DNA of 64,000 nucleotides from Novosphingobium pokkalii (GCF_014652855.1 NZ_BMZP01000003.1:1-64000); one strand, 5' to 3'; numbered from the stretch's first letter, positions 1-9,770 are shown. The notes: a model not told the origin generated them from the sequence alone. Program-made: numbers and translations.

Positions 1-81
1 CTGGAACGACGCATTCCTGCTCTCCGTACTCCGTCATATGCGATAGCCCTGCTCTGAAGAGGAGGGGGCTTGTTCACACCA
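1..81. other. Short non-coding left edge
   Basis: These 81 bases lie downstream of ahpF at the edge of the window. I see no gene, tRNA or convincing terminator hairpin here. Confidence 0.5.
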
Positions 82-1638
82 TCAATGCCGGATCAGATAG
101 TCGAACGCCGCCAGCGAAGCCTTGGCGCCCTCGCCCATGGCAATGACGATCTGCTTGAACGGCACCGTGGTGCAGTCCCCGGCGGCAAACACGCCATCCA
201 GGCTGGTGGCGTTGTGCGCGTCCACCTCGATCTCGCCACGGTTGGTCATGGCGATGCTGCCATTGAGCCATTCCGTGTTGGGCACCAGGCCGATCTGCAC
301 GAAGATGCCTTCCAGTTCGACCGTGTGCTCCTCGCCGGTCTCGCGGTTCTTGTAGACGAGGCCGGTCACCTTGCCGCCATCGCCCAGCACTTGCGTGGTC
401 ATCGCCGAGGTGATGATCGTCACGTTGGGCAGGCTGCGCAGCTTGGTCTGCAACACGGCATCGGCGCGCAACTGGCTGTCGAACTCGATCAGGGTGACAT
501 GGCGGACGATACCGGCCAGGTCGATCGCCGCCTCGACGCCGGAATTGCCGCCGCCGATCACCGCCGTGCGCTTGCCCTTGAACAGCGGGCCATCGCAGTG
601 AGGGCAGTAAGCCACGCCCTTGTTGCGATATTCGTCTTCGCCGGGCACGCCCATCTGGCGCCAGCGCGCGCCGGTCGAAAGGATCACCGTCTTGGCCTTG
701 ACGCTGGCGCCGCTGGCCAGTTCGATGTGGTGCAGCCCGTCGCCATTGGCCGGCTTGAGCTTGACCGCCGCCTGGACGTTCATCACGTCGACGTCATAGT
801 CCTTCACGTGCTGTTCCAGTTGGGCCACCAGCTTGGGGCCTTCGGTGTGCGGCACGGAAATGAAGTTCTCGATGCCCATGGTGTCGAGCACCTGGCCGCC
901 GAAACGCTCGGCCACCACGCCGGTGCGGATGCCCTTGCGCGCGGCATAGATCGCGGCCGCTGCGCCGGCCGGGCCACCGCCCACCACCAGCACGTCGAAC
1001 GGATCCTTGGCGGCGATCTTCTCCGCCGCACGGGCCACCGATCCGGTATCGAGCTTGGCGACGATCTGGGCCAGGTCCATGCGGCCCTGGCCGAACTGCT
1101 CACCGTTCAGGTAGACAGTCGGCACGGCCATGACCTTGCGCCGCTCCACTTCATCCTGGAACAGCGCGCCATCGATCGCCACGTGGGTGATCGCGGGATT
1201 GAGCGCGGCCATGATGTTGAGCGCCTGCACCACGTCCGGGCAGTTCTGGCACGACAGCGAGAAGAACGTCTCGAAATGCAGCGGGCCTTCCAGCGCGCGC
1301 ACCGCATCGAGCAGTTCGGCCTCTTCCTTGGGCGGGTGCCCGCCTACGTGCAGCAGCGCCAGGATCAGCGAGGTGAATTCGTGGCCCAGCGGCAGGCCGG
1401 CGAACACGGCCTGCGCCTTGCCCTCATCGGCGCGGATGGCAAAGCTGGGGCGGCGTTCGTCCTGCCCGTCGAGGCGGACCGAGACCTTGTCGCTCAGCGC
1501 GGCGATCTCTTCCACCAGGCTCCGCGTGTCGGCCGACTTGGGGCTGTCATCGAGGCTGGCGACCAGTTCGATCGGGCGGCGCAGGTTGCCGAGCAGGCCC
1601 TTGAGCTGGGCGGTGGTGGGGGCGTCGAGAACGGGCAT
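82..1638 (-). CDS. ahpF: Alkyl hydroperoxide reductase subunit F
   Basis: This 518-residue flavoprotein is the NADH-dependent reductase that recharges AhpC in the cytoplasm. The N-terminal third is the tandem thioredoxin-fold domain, with a CQNC redox pair at residues 130-133. A thioredoxin-reductase-like part follows: FAD-binding GGGPAG near 220, the second redox pair CPHC at 345-348, and the pyridine-nucleotide motif IGGGNSG near 361. The length matches the family (about 520 residues). It lies 200 bp downstream of ahpC on the same strand, the usual ahpCF order, so the two probably share a peroxide-inducible promoter upstream of ahpC. Both disulfide pairs are intact, so the enzyme looks functional. 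Confidence 0.97.
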   Translation of the reverse strand: MPVLDAPTTAQLKGLLGNLRRPIELVASLDDSPKSADTRSLVEEIAALSDKVSVRLDGQDERRPSFAIRADEGKAQAVFAGLPLGHEFTSLILALLHVGGHPPKEEAELLDAVRALEGPLHFETFFSLSCQNCPDVVQALNIMAALNPAITHVAIDGALFQDEVERRKVMAVPTVYLNGEQFGQGRMDLAQIVAKLDTGSVARAAEKIAAKDPFDVLVVGGGPAGAAAAIYAARKGIRTGVVAERFGGQVLDTMGIENFISVPHTEGPKLVAQLEQHVKDYDVDVMNVQAAVKLKPANGDGLHHIELASGASVKAKTVILSTGARWRQMGVPGEDEYRNKGVAYCPHCDGPLFKGKRTAVIGGGNSGVEAAIDLAGIVRHVTLIEFDSQLRADAVLQTKLRSLPNVTIITSAMTTQVLGDGGKVTGLVYKNRETGEEHTVELEGIFVQIGLVPNTEWLNGSIAMTNRGEIEVDAHNATSLDGVFAAGDCTTVPFKQIVIAMGEGAKASLAAFDYLIRH

Positions 1639-1838
1639 GGCGTGTTTCTCTCAGGCAGGAGGGTGCGTGCCGCGTGGGGCCATGGACGGCCTCACGCCTG
1701 GGATGGGGCGGAATATATCGAAAATGGGGGCAGCGTGCGCAGTCATAAAGGGCATGGCCCGAAAGGCGCTGTGCCAATGCGTCGCCGCCAAGTGCCGGGG
1801 CGACGCCGCGCGCCGCCCCGGAGTCTTGTGCAAGAGGC

Positions 1839-2402
1839 TTAGATCTTGCCGACGAGGTCGATCGAGGGAGCCAGGGTTTCGGCGCCTTCTTCCCACTTGG
1901 CCGGGCAGACCTGACCGGGGTTTTCGCGCCAGTACTTGGCAGCCTTGATCTTGCGCACGAGTTCGGCGGCATTGCGGCCCACGCCCTCGGGGGTGATTTC
2001 CACGAGCTGGATCACGCCATCGGGATCGACCACGAACGTGCCGCGGTCGGCCAGGCCAACGCCTTCGCGCAGGATGCCGAAGTTGTTGGAGATGGTGTGG
2101 TTCTGGTCACCCAGCATGTAGTAGTTGATCTTGCCGATGGCCGGCGAGCTGTCGTGCCAGGCCTTGTGGCTGAAGTGGGTGTCGGTCGACACCGAGTAGA
2201 CTTCCACGCCCAGGCCCTTGAGCTCTTCATAGCTGTCGGCAAGGTCTTCCAGCTCGGTCGGGCACACGAAGGTGAAGTCGGCCGGGTAGAAGAAGAACAC
2301 GCCCCACTTGCCCAGGACGTCAGCATCGCTGACATCGACGAACTTGCCCTGGAGGTAGGCAGTGGCCTGGAACGGCTTGAGCTTGGTTCCGACGATCGAC
2401 AT
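1839..2402 (-). CDS. ahpC: Alkyl hydroperoxide reductase subunit C (peroxiredoxin)
   Basis: This is a 187-residue typical 2-Cys peroxiredoxin that reduces H2O2 and organic hydroperoxides. The peroxidatic cysteine is C47 in FVCPTE, and the resolving cysteine is about C166 in QVCPAKW near the C-terminus. The open frame extends 99 bp further upstream. The start at 2402 was chosen because [11 protein letters not shown] is the conserved N-terminus and an AAGGAAG ribosome-binding site lies just before it. It pairs with ahpF downstream. The 504-bp upstream region also serves the divergent efflux operon and holds a 27-bp dyad that could be a redox-regulator site. Confidence 0.97.
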   Translation of the reverse strand: MSIVGTKLKPFQATAYLQGKFVDVSDADVLGKWGVFFFYPADFTFVCPTELEDLADSYEELKGLGVEVYSVSTDTHFSHKAWHDSSPAIGKINYYMLGDQNHTISNNFGILREGVGLADRGTFVVDPDGVIQLVEITPEGVGRNAAELVRKIKAAKYWRENPGQVCPAKWEEGAETLAPSIDLVGKI

Positions 2403-2906
2403 GGGTTCGACTTCCTTGTGGTTGGTCGTGGCTGAAAAGAATGACGGCAACAGGAGCGCGGCACACCGCAGCGCACCGGCGCCCTCGTTGCAAGGCAGCA
2501 ATTAGGCATGGGGGCGACCGATTGCCAATGATCAATTCCGCCCAGATTGATTGATCCTTTCGATCACAGCCCCAACCGCACCAGCCCCTCCTCCATTCCC
2601 TGCCGGCTTGCCCTTTCGCCACTGCCCTGCGGGGGAACCAATTGCGCATTTGCGAATTGCAGCGGCTGCACACCTGGGTTTGCACGCGCACAGACCATTC
2701 GCCATTTGGCCGCCGCTTGGCGCGCATGGGGCACCGGCCGCCGCGAAAATCCTTGTCTGCCAAGATACTGGCGCAAGCCGATTGCACTTTCTGCAAGCCT
2801 TGTTCGAAAACTTTCACTTGCATCGCCACCGGCCGCTAGCCAAGTGGCCGAATATTGAACTAAACTGTCTCGTTCCATTTTTTGCCGATCTGACAGGAAC
2901 CCCCCG
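2403..2906. promoter_or_regulatory. 504-bp divergent intergenic region, ahpC / emrA-type operon
   Basis: No gene is supported in this gap between two divergent operons. It contains an inverted repeat GATCAAT-N13-ATTGATC at 2530-2556 on the ahpC side, and a 17-bp imperfect palindrome at 2858-2874 on the exporter side. The short frames crossing it lack ribosome-binding sites and family-like sequence. Confidence 0.6.
2858..2874. promoter_or_regulatory. Candidate TetR-family operator before the efflux operon
   Basis: The 17 bases AACTAAACTGTCTCGTT match their own reverse complement at 13 of 17 positions. The shape AAC-n-A-n-AC-n-GT-n-T-n-GTT is typical of TetR-family half-sites. It lies 33 bp before the start of the membrane fusion gene and overlaps a TTGAAC hexamer that could be a -35 element. 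The TetR-type gene at the end of the same cluster is the obvious ligand. This is an inference from symmetry and position. Confidence 0.5.
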
Positions 2907-4073
2907 ATGCCCGCCCCCGATACCGCTGCCGAGACGCCCTCCAACGATCCTGCCGCCCCGGCGCAAGACGCACCGCCCGCCACCAATGGTCGCCGCAAGA
3001 TGATCGGTCGCATCGCACTGGGCGTGGCGGCGGTCGGTCTGGTCTATGGCATCTACGCCTTCATCGATTATCGCAACAACGGCCAGTACATCCAGTCGAC
3101 CGATGACGCCTATGTGAAAGCCGATGGCGTGACGGTGAGCTCCAAGCTGGCCGGCTATGTCCGCCAGATTGGCGTGGCCGACAACCAGCAGGTGGGCGCC
3201 GGGGCATTCCTCGTCCAGATCGACCCGACCGATTACAGCACCAAGCTGAGCCAGGCCGACGCCCAGGTGACCGTGGCGCGTGCGGCCGAGCAGGCCACCG
3301 CCGCCGGCATTGCCGAAGCGCAGGCCAGCCTCGACCAGGCCCGTGCCGCCCTCGCCGCATCGCAGCGCGACTACAACTATTACAGCAGCGAAGTGGCGCG
3401 CTACACCCCGCTCGCGGCCAGCGGCGCCGAGCCGCGCACGCAGCTTGACCAGTTGACCAGCGCGCGTGACAAGGCCGCCGCCGATGTGCGCGCCAAGCAG
3501 GCGATGATCGAGGCCGCGACCTCGAAGATCGCCACGATCAAGGCGCAGGTGAAGCAGGCCGGCGCACAGATCGAATCGGCCGAAGCGAGCCGCCAGGCTG
3601 CCCGCAACGATGTCGGCACCACCCGCATCGTCGCCCCGATTGCCGGCAAGGTCGGCTCTTCGGCCGTGCGTCTGGGCCAGTACGTCCAGCCCGGCCAGCG
3701 CCTGCTCACGATCGTGCCGACCCAGGCGATCTATGTGGAAGCCAACTTCAAGGAAACCCAGATCGGCCTGATGCGCCCCGGCCAGCCGGTGACCATGCAT
3801 GTCGACGCGCTGCCCGACGTGGATTTCCACGGCGTGGTGGATTCGATCACGCCGGGCACGGGCGCCAACTTCTCGCTGATCCCGCCGCAGAACGCGACCG
3901 GCAACTTCACCAAGATCGTGCAGCGCGTGCCGGTGCGCATCCGCATCAACGCCGGCGAGGAATCGCGCAAGGTGCTCGTCCCCGGCCTGTCGCTGACGGT
4001 CAATGTCGACACGCGCGGCGCCAAGGGTGCGATCAAGGCGATCCGCGCCGAGCAGGACCAGGGGACCAAGTAA
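2907..4073 (+). CDS. HlyD/EmrA-family membrane fusion protein
   Basis: This 388-residue periplasmic adaptor belongs to a tripartite efflux pump. A hydrophilic, Ala/Pro-rich cytoplasmic tail of about 30 residues is followed by one membrane segment (about residues 33-53). The conserved STDDAYVKAD entry to the barrel-lipoyl region is near 64-73. The middle is a long Ala/Gln/Glu-rich helical hairpin (about 110-230), followed by the second lipoyl half and beta-barrel (IVAPIAGKVGSS...GQYVQPGQ). The stop overlaps the start of the next gene by one base (TAATG), so translation is coupled. Family members are EmrA-like adaptors for DHA2-type exporters. The drug substrate cannot be told from sequence. 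Confidence 0.93.
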   Translation: MPAPDTAAETPSNDPAAPAQDAPPATNGRRKMIGRIALGVAAVGLVYGIYAFIDYRNNGQYIQSTDDAYVKADGVTVSSKLAGYVRQIGVADNQQVGAGAFLVQIDPTDYSTKLSQADAQVTVARAAEQATAAGIAEAQASLDQARAALAASQRDYNYYSSEVARYTPLAASGAEPRTQLDQLTSARDKAAADVRAKQAMIEAATSKIATIKAQVKQAGAQIESAEASRQAARNDVGTTRIVAPIAGKVGSSAVRLGQYVQPGQRLLTIVPTQAIYVEANFKETQIGLMRPGQPVTMHVDALPDVDFHGVVDSITPGTGANFSLIPPQNATGNFTKIVQRVPVRIRINAGEESRKVLVPGLSLTVNVDTRGAKGAIKAIRAEQDQGTK

Positions 4074-5683
4074 TGGCCGCCGCAACCCTTTCGGGTGAAG
4101 GTGGCAGTGGCGCCAAGGCGGCGGGCAAGCCTGCGGGTGCCCCCGCCAGCGGCAACGCCGACCTGACCGCCTGGCTGGCGGTGGTGGCCGGGGCCATCGG
4201 CGCGCTGATGGCCACGCTCGACATTTCCATCGTCAACTCGGCCCTGCCCACCATCCAGGGCGAAATCGGCGCCTCGTCCACCGAAGGGACGTGGATCGCG
4301 ACCAGTTATCTGGTCGCCGAAATCGTCATCATCCCGCTGACCGCCTGGCTCGAACGGGTGTTCGGCCTCAAGCGCTTCCTGCTGATCGCCTCGGTGCTGT
4401 TCACCGGGTTCTCGATCGTCTGCGGGCTTTCCACCACGCTGACGATGATGATCATCGGCCGCGTCGGCCAGGGCTTCACCGGCGGGGCGATGATCCCCAC
4501 GGGGATGACGATCATCGCCACGCGCCTGCCGCGCCACCAGCAACCGGTGGGCACGGCCCTGTTCGGCTCCACCCTGATCCTGGGGCCGGTGATGGGCCCT
4601 CTCGCCGGCGGTTGGCTGACCGAGAACTTTTCCTGGCACTATGCCTTCTTCATCAACATCCCGATCTGCATCCTGCTGATGGTGTTCCTCACCGTGGGCC
4701 TGACAAGCGCCAAGATGCGCCTGGAAGAGCTGTTCAGCGCCGACTGGCTGGGCATCGCCGGTATGGCGCTGGGCCTGGGCGGGCTGACCGTGGTGCTGGA
4801 AGAAGGCAACCGCGAGCAGTGGTTCCAGTCCACGCTGATCTGGCAGCTTACCGGCGTGACCATCCTGGGCTTCGTGCTGATCGGGCTGGGGCAGTTCTTT
4901 GCCAAGCGACCGGTGATCAAGCTGGCGCTGCTGCGCAACCGGGCTTTCGCGGCGGTCTTCGTGCTGGGCCTGCTGATCGGCTCGGTGCTCTATGGCACGG
5001 CCTATGTCATCCCGCAGTTCCTGGCCGCGATCGCCGGATACAACGCCTTTCAATCCGGGCAGATCGTGTTCCTCTCGGGCATTCCCGCCGCGATGATGAT
5101 GCCGCTGTTCCCGCTGTTGGTGAAGAAGTTCGACTTGCGCTACGTGGTCTTGACCGGGATGCTGGTCATGGCCGGATCGTGCTGGATGGACACCACGCTG
5201 ACGGTCAACTCGGACGGTTCGGACTTCGTGATCTCGCAGCTCATGCGCGGGCTGGGGCAGGCGCTGTCGATGCTGTTCCTGAACCAGGCGGCGATTGCCA
5301 GCGTGAAGCCCGACGAAGCCGGTGACGCCTCTGGCCTGTTCAACGCGGCGCGCAACCTGGGCGGCTCGATCGCGCTGGCCCTGCTCGCCACGTTGCAGGA
5401 ACGCCGCGAGGAATACCACCGCTGGACCATCCACGAAGCGCTGCCGGCCAACAGCCCGTCGGTGCAGGACTGGGTTTCCAGCCAGGCCGCCTCGTTCGGC
5501 GGTGGCCCGGAAGGCCTTGCCGCCGCGCTGCGCTCGATCGACGGGGCCGTGCTCAAGCAGGCCCTGGTCATGGCCTACACCGACGAGTTCATTGCGCTGA
5601 TGGTCGGCATTGCCGTCGTCATGCCGCTCGTTTTCCTTCTCCGGCCCCTGCCCAAGGGCCACCACAAGATGGCGATGCACTGA
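4073..5683 (+). CDS. DHA2 (EmrB)-family MFS drug exporter
   Basis: This 536-residue polytopic protein has the length and hydrophobic pattern of a 14-helix DHA2 proton-driven exporter. The first helix carries the DHA2 signature LMATLDISIVNSALPTI, with the conserved Asp at residue 50. Motif C-like glycine and proline residues follow in helix 5 (ILGPVMGPLAGG). A poorly conserved Gly/Ala-rich cytoplasmic tail of about 30 residues precedes helix 1. It sits between the adaptor and the outer-membrane factor and overlaps both by one base, so the three proteins are almost certainly made together as one pump spanning both membranes. Confidence 0.94.
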   Translation: MAAATLSGEGGSGAKAAGKPAGAPASGNADLTAWLAVVAGAIGALMATLDISIVNSALPTIQGEIGASSTEGTWIATSYLVAEIVIIPLTAWLERVFGLKRFLLIASVLFTGFSIVCGLSTTLTMMIIGRVGQGFTGGAMIPTGMTIIATRLPRHQQPVGTALFGSTLILGPVMGPLAGGWLTENFSWHYAFFINIPICILLMVFLTVGLTSAKMRLEELFSADWLGIAGMALGLGGLTVVLEEGNREQWFQSTLIWQLTGVTILGFVLIGLGQFFAKRPVIKLALLRNRAFAAVFVLGLLIGSVLYGTAYVIPQFLAAIAGYNAFQSGQIVFLSGIPAAMMMPLFPLLVKKFDLRYVVLTGMLVMAGSCWMDTTLTVNSDGSDFVISQLMRGLGQALSMLFLNQAAIASVKPDEAGDASGLFNAARNLGGSIALALLATLQERREEYHRWTIHEALPANSPSVQDWVSSQAASFGGGPEGLAAALRSIDGAVLKQALVMAYTDEFIALMVGIAVVMPLVFLLRPLPKGHHKMAMH

Positions 5684-7146
5684 TGCAACATTCCACTCGC
5701 CCCTTCGCGCCGCGCGCTGCCACGCTGACGCTGGCGCTTATGGCATCGGCCGCGCTGACCGGCTGCACCACGGTTGGCCCCAAGTACACCGGCGCGCCCG
5801 ACGCCGCGCCGGCTGCCGCCGCGCGCGCCGCGTTCCTGCGTGGCGATGCCACCACCACTGCCACAGCCCCGGCTGCGCGCTGGTGGGAAGCGCTGGGCGA
5901 TCCGGTGCTCAATGGCCTGATCGACAAGGGCCTGGCCGACGCGCCGGACATTGCCGCCGCCAACGCCCGCATTGCCCAGGCCCGCGCCGGGCTGGCCGCC
6001 AACAAGACCGCGCTGATCCCCACGCTCAACGTGTCGGGCGCGGTGCCCTATGTCAACGTGCCGTCCAACATCCTGGGCGGAAACGATACCGGGCGCACCG
6101 ACACCACGATTTACAACGTGGGCTTTGACTCGAGCTGGGAACTGGATCTGTTCGGCGGCACCCGCAGCAAGATCGCCGCAGCCGGCGCCCGGGCCGAAGC
6201 AGCCGAGGCCAGCGCCAACGACGCGCGAGTCACGCTTTCGGCCGAAATCGCCCGCGCCTATGTCTCGCTGCGCGCCCGCCAGGCGGTGCTCGCGCTGCTC
6301 GACCAGCAGGCCGCGATCGATGCGCAACTGGTGAGCCTGGCCCAGGATCGCCTGACGCGCGGCACCGCGCCGGAACAGCCGCTGGCGCAGGCCCGTGGCC
6401 AGGCCGCCCAGACCGAAGGCGATCGCGCCAAGGCCGGCGCCGACATCACCGTGCTGATCGACCAGTTGGCCGTGCTGACCGGGCAGGAACCGGGCGCGCT
6501 CGACGTCACGCTGGCAACGCCTGCACCGCTGCCGCTGCCCCCTGCCAGCGTCGCGGTGGGCGATCCCGCCAGCCTGCTGCGCAACCGCCCGGATATCCGC
6601 ATGGCGGAGCGCCAACTGGCCGCGGCCAATGCCGACATCGGCGCGCAGATCGCCGCAGGCCTTCCCAAGATCAGCTTCATGGGCCTGCTGGGCCTGGGCG
6701 GCACCAATATCGGTGACGTGGTCGATCCATCGAAGATCATCGGGCTGGCGCTGCCGCAGATCCGCTGGAGCTTGTTCGACGGCGGGCGTAACAAGGCCCA
6801 GGTGACCAGCAAGCGCCAGGCCTATGCCGAAGCGGAAGCGAACTATCGCAAGACCGTGCTGACCGCCTTGCAGGACGCCGAAGGCTCGCTCACCCGGTTC
6901 GGCAGCCAGCGGCAGGTCTATGGCAAGGCGCTGGATTCCCAGGCCCAGGCCGCGCGCGGCCAGGCCTTGCAGCAGCAGCGGGCCAATGCCGGCACGGTGT
7001 CGCGCAGCGACGCGCTGACCGCGCAACGCCAGCAGGTGCAAAGCGCCCAGGCCGCCGCCAGCGCCGCCGCAGAGCTGACCACCGATTTCATCGCGGTGGA
7101 AAAGGCCCTCGGCCTGGGGTGGCAAAGCCCCGCGCAGGACCGCTGA
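5683..7146 (+). CDS. NodT/OprM-family outer-membrane efflux lipoprotein
   Basis: This 487-residue outer-membrane channel completes the tripartite exporter. A signal peptide ends in the lipobox LTGC, with lipidated cysteine at residue 28. Two OEP repeats follow, each with long Ala/Gln-rich helices and conserved RPDIRMAERQLAAANADIG and WELDLFGG segments typical of the NodT subfamily. The start codon overlaps the upstream stop (TGATG). The length is normal. The order emrA-emrB-nodT followed by a TetR-type gene is a common efflux cluster in alphaproteobacteria. Confidence 0.94.
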   Translation: MQHSTRPFAPRAATLTLALMASAALTGCTTVGPKYTGAPDAAPAAAARAAFLRGDATTTATAPAARWWEALGDPVLNGLIDKGLADAPDIAAANARIAQARAGLAANKTALIPTLNVSGAVPYVNVPSNILGGNDTGRTDTTIYNVGFDSSWELDLFGGTRSKIAAAGARAEAAEASANDARVTLSAEIARAYVSLRARQAVLALLDQQAAIDAQLVSLAQDRLTRGTAPEQPLAQARGQAAQTEGDRAKAGADITVLIDQLAVLTGQEPGALDVTLATPAPLPLPPASVAVGDPASLLRNRPDIRMAERQLAAANADIGAQIAAGLPKISFMGLLGLGGTNIGDVVDPSKIIGLALPQIRWSLFDGGRNKAQVTSKRQAYAEAEANYRKTVLTALQDAEGSLTRFGSQRQVYGKALDSQAQAARGQALQQQRANAGTVSRSDALTAQRQQVQSAQAAASAAAELTTDFIAVEKALGLGWQSPAQDR

Positions 7147-7259
7147 AATGGACCGTTCCCGTTCTGTTTATACCGCTTTGACGCGAATCGATTTTGTGTC
7201 AGTCTTCCTTCACAAGACGCCGCAAAGGCGTGAACCACTCGGAACGAGGGTTGGGAAGG

Positions 7260-7511
7260 ATGGATTGGTTTTCGGATATCGGTCGCCGTGTGTGGCTGGC
7301 CTATCAGGAAGGGCTGGAAATGACCTGCCCGGCGCACCGCGAATGCGGCACGCGTACGACCGGCCAGATCGCGGCGCGCGACAGCAACTCGGCACTGCCC
7401 GCGCCGTCAACGGGCTTTGCGGCTTCGTTCCCATTCGCAGCCTCGGGCAGCGGGAGTGCGGCCGATGACGCAGCCGCCGCCTATCAACAAGGATCAAGCG
7501 CCAGGCACTGA
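7260..7511 (+). CDS. Possible small protein between efflux operon and tetR-type gene
   Basis: This is an 83-residue frame whose N-terminus (MDWFSDIGRRVWLAYQEGLE) looks protein-like, followed by a CPAHREC segment with two cysteines. The second half is low-complexity Ala/Ser and overlaps the start of the TetR-type gene by 47 bp in another frame. A GGGAAGG sequence abuts the ATG, closer than a normal ribosome-binding site. I recognise no family. It could be a short leader frame or a chance frame. Confidence 0.3.
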   Translation: MDWFSDIGRRVWLAYQEGLEMTCPAHRECGTRTTGQIAARDSNSALPAPSTGFAASFPFAASGSGSAADDAAAAYQQGSSARH

Positions 7512-8184
7512 CGCGGCCGAAAGCGAAGGTTTCCTGTCCTGCCAGCCGGGCCGCAGGGGACGTCCCTCGGTCGCAGAGGCTGAGCAGCTCTACGGCAAGA
7601 TCCTGGAAGCGAGCTGGCAAGTGCTGCTCGACACCGGGCTGGACACATTCACCTTCGATCGCGTGGCGCGCCATGCCCATATCGGCAAGGCGACGATCTA
7701 TTCCCGCTTTGCCGGCAAGCGTGAACTGCTCGAAGCCTTGGTGCAGCACGGCATCTGGAAACGCCGTGCCGCGATCAGCGCGATCGACAGCAGCAGAAGC
7801 CTGGCGGAAACCTTCCGCACGCGGGCGGTTGAAACGCTCGAATTGCTGCACTCGCCCGATGGCAAGCTGATGGAGCGGCTGATCGACTGGCTCGATACCG
7901 AAGCCGGCAGCCCGCAAGGCGGCTATCGCGCGACAGTCTACCGCACGGCGGTCGACACCATTCGCGGTCATTTCGAACAAGCCCAGCAGCGCGGCGACAT
8001 CGTGATCGGCGATTGCGAAAGCGCGGCACGGTTCTGGCTCGAAGGCATCCTGGGCCACTACAAGATGGCCAGTTCGGAAGTGGGCCAGGATCGCGCGCAG
8101 CACATGCGCTGGGCCGATCGCTATGTCAGCTTCTTCTTTGCCGGGGTGCGCCAGCAGGGCACGCCCGGTTCGCCGCTGGGTTGA
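7465..8184 (+). CDS. TetR/AcrR-family transcriptional regulator
   Basis: This 239-residue regulator has an N-terminal helix-turn-helix (about residues 35-85), with the family pattern FTFDRVARHAHIGKATIYSRF followed by KRELLEALV. The C-terminal two-thirds resembles the AefR-like ligand-binding domain. The ATG at 7465 was chosen over an upstream in-frame ATG at 7417 because the extra 16 residues are not family-like. It follows the exporter genes on the same strand and probably represses them through the palindrome at 2858-2874. A strong hairpin lies just downstream. Confidence 0.9.
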   Translation: MTQPPPINKDQAPGTDAAESEGFLSCQPGRRGRPSVAEAEQLYGKILEASWQVLLDTGLDTFTFDRVARHAHIGKATIYSRFAGKRELLEALVQHGIWKRRAAISAIDSSRSLAETFRTRAVETLELLHSPDGKLMERLIDWLDTEAGSPQGGYRATVYRTAVDTIRGHFEQAQQRGDIVIGDCESAARFWLEGILGHYKMASSEVGQDRAQHMRWADRYVSFFFAGVRQQGTPGSPLG

Positions 8185-8204
8185 CCGCACTTGCCGCAAA
8201 ACAG

Positions 8205-8242
8205 AAGCCCCCCGGACCGCAATCACGATCCGGGGGGCTTTT
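8205..8242. terminator. Bidirectional rho-independent terminator
   Basis: A perfect 12-bp stem (AAGCCCCCCGGA pairing with TCCGGGGGGCTT) with a 12-nt loop ends in CTTTT. It lies between the convergent tetR-type gene and the cytochrome b561-YceI gene. A-tracts and T-tracts on both sides suit termination from both directions. Confidence 0.9.
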
Positions 8243-8267
8243 GCATGCGTGATGCGATGGAGTGCTG

Positions 8268-9566
8268 TCAGGGCGCGCGCTTGGCCTTGAGCGCGAAATC
8301 GACCGTCACGTTGTCGAGCAGCGTATCGGTGCCGCCCCATTCGCCGGTGCCGATGCCGAACGCGGTGCGCGACAGCGCGGCGGTGCCATGCGCGGTGGCG
8401 CGGTCCCCGTCGATGGTGAGGACAAACGCCAGCGGCACGGGCCGGATCTTGCCACCCAGCGACAGTGTGCCTTCGGCGACATAGCGGCCGGGCGATTGCG
8501 CCCGGAAGCGCGAGGCGGTGTAGATCGCTTGGGGATGCGCGGCCGTGGCAAAGAAATTGTCGCCCTTGAGCATGTCGTCGCGCTGGGCGTCACCGCTGGC
8601 GACAGAAGCCAGGTCGATCGTGGCGCGCAGGCTGGAATGCGCCAGGTCATCGGGCGAGAACACGATGCGCGCGTCCCAGCGGCCAAAGCTGCCGTTGATG
8701 GCATCGCCCGAATAGGTGGCATGAAAGCCCAGTCGGCCGCCGGGCACCAGTTGCCAGGCCACAGCGCCGGTCTTGGCCGCATCCGCCGCGCTTGAGGCAT
8801 CGGCCGCAGGGCTTGCCGCACCATCGGCGGCTGCCGTAGCGGCCGGGGCATCCATTGCGCTGGTCGAGGCATCGTCATCGGGCTCGGCAGAGGCCGAGGC
8901 TTCCACGGCCGGCGCCGGGGCACTGCCACCGAACGACCAGACCCGGGCCAAGGCGAACGCGCCGACCGAACCAAGCAGCGCCACGATGGCGCCGATGGTG
9001 AGGCCGCGGCGCGTGACCGCCGGGATCATCCGGCCGAGCAGATCATCGCCCATGATGTGGTGACGCAGCGCGCCCGCCACGTGCAGCACGAACAGCGCCA
9101 GCGTGACCAGGCCGAGCGCGCCGTGGATGCTTTCCGCCGGCTCGTGCCAGGCGTGGCCGACCGGCAGGTTGGGCACAGGCAGCGTGCCGAAGACCATGGT
9201 CTGCATGCGGATCTTGGACGTGGAGACCATGATCCAGCCGCTCAGCGGGCCGACGATCATGATCGCATAGAGCAGCACATGGACGACCTTGACCAGCAGC
9301 TTGACCGCCGGGCTGCCCTCGGCCGGAGCCGGACGCCGCGCCACCAGCCGCACGATCAGGCGCGCCAGGCTGAGCGCCAGGATAAGGAAGCCCACCGACT
9401 TGTGGAACTGGTATCCGGCAAAGCTGGCCGTGCCCTTGGGCAGGTCTTCCAGCCGCCATCCGAGCGAGACCTGGAACAGCAGCAGGGCTGCAATCGCCCA
9501 GTGCAGCACGATCGCGCTGAGCGCATAGCGCTTGGGCGACAGGCCTTGGGAAAACGTCTCGTTCAT
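8268..9566 (-). CDS. Cytochrome b561 - YceI fusion protein
   Basis: This 432-residue membrane protein joins two domains. Residues 10-210 form a b561-type di-haem cytochrome with about five membrane helices and candidate haem histidines H22, H55, H149 and H162. Residues 215-265 are an Ala/Ser/Asp/Pro linker. Residues 265-432 are a YceI-like lipocalin domain that should lie in the periplasm. Start 9566 is preferred over 9599 because an AGGAG site precedes it and the sequence MNETFSQ leads into the first helix. YceI proteins bind isoprenoid quinones or lipids and are often encoded beside b561 cytochromes. A joint role in periplasmic quinone or electron handling is inferred. Confidence 0.9.
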   Translation of the reverse strand: MNETFSQGLSPKRYALSAIVLHWAIAALLLFQVSLGWRLEDLPKGTASFAGYQFHKSVGFLILALSLARLIVRLVARRPAPAEGSPAVKLLVKVVHVLLYAIMIVGPLSGWIMVSTSKIRMQTMVFGTLPVPNLPVGHAWHEPAESIHGALGLVTLALFVLHVAGALRHHIMGDDLLGRMIPAVTRRGLTIGAIVALLGSVGAFALARVWSFGGSAPAPAVEASASAEPDDDASTSAMDAPAATAAADGAASPAADASSAADAAKTGAVAWQLVPGGRLGFHATYSGDAINGSFGRWDARIVFSPDDLAHSSLRATIDLASVASGDAQRDDMLKGDNFFATAAHPQAIYTASRFRAQSPGRYVAEGTLSLGGKIRPVPLAFVLTIDGDRATAHGTAALSRTAFGIGTGEWGGTDTLLDNVTVDFALKAKRAP

Positions 9567-9770
9567 GCTGCGCAAGTCTCCTGCATCCGTAACGGCCACC
9601 CGCAGCGGCTATAACAGGGTGCGCGGCGTTTTGGTATGTCTTGCATGCGGGGCGGGCCATGTCATCGATCGAGCGCCATCGGCATTGTGGCGAACACGGC
9701 TGGCCCGGTTGGCCTGGGCATGGCAGTCTGGCCGGGTTTTCGCTTTCCCGTGAAGGAGGAATGCCGGGTC

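Noticed and set aside
70..1842. 590-residue open frame opposite ahpF
   Set aside because: It is antisense to a well-supported gene, has His/Arg/Gly-rich low-complexity translation and no ribosome-binding site. High GC creates such frames.
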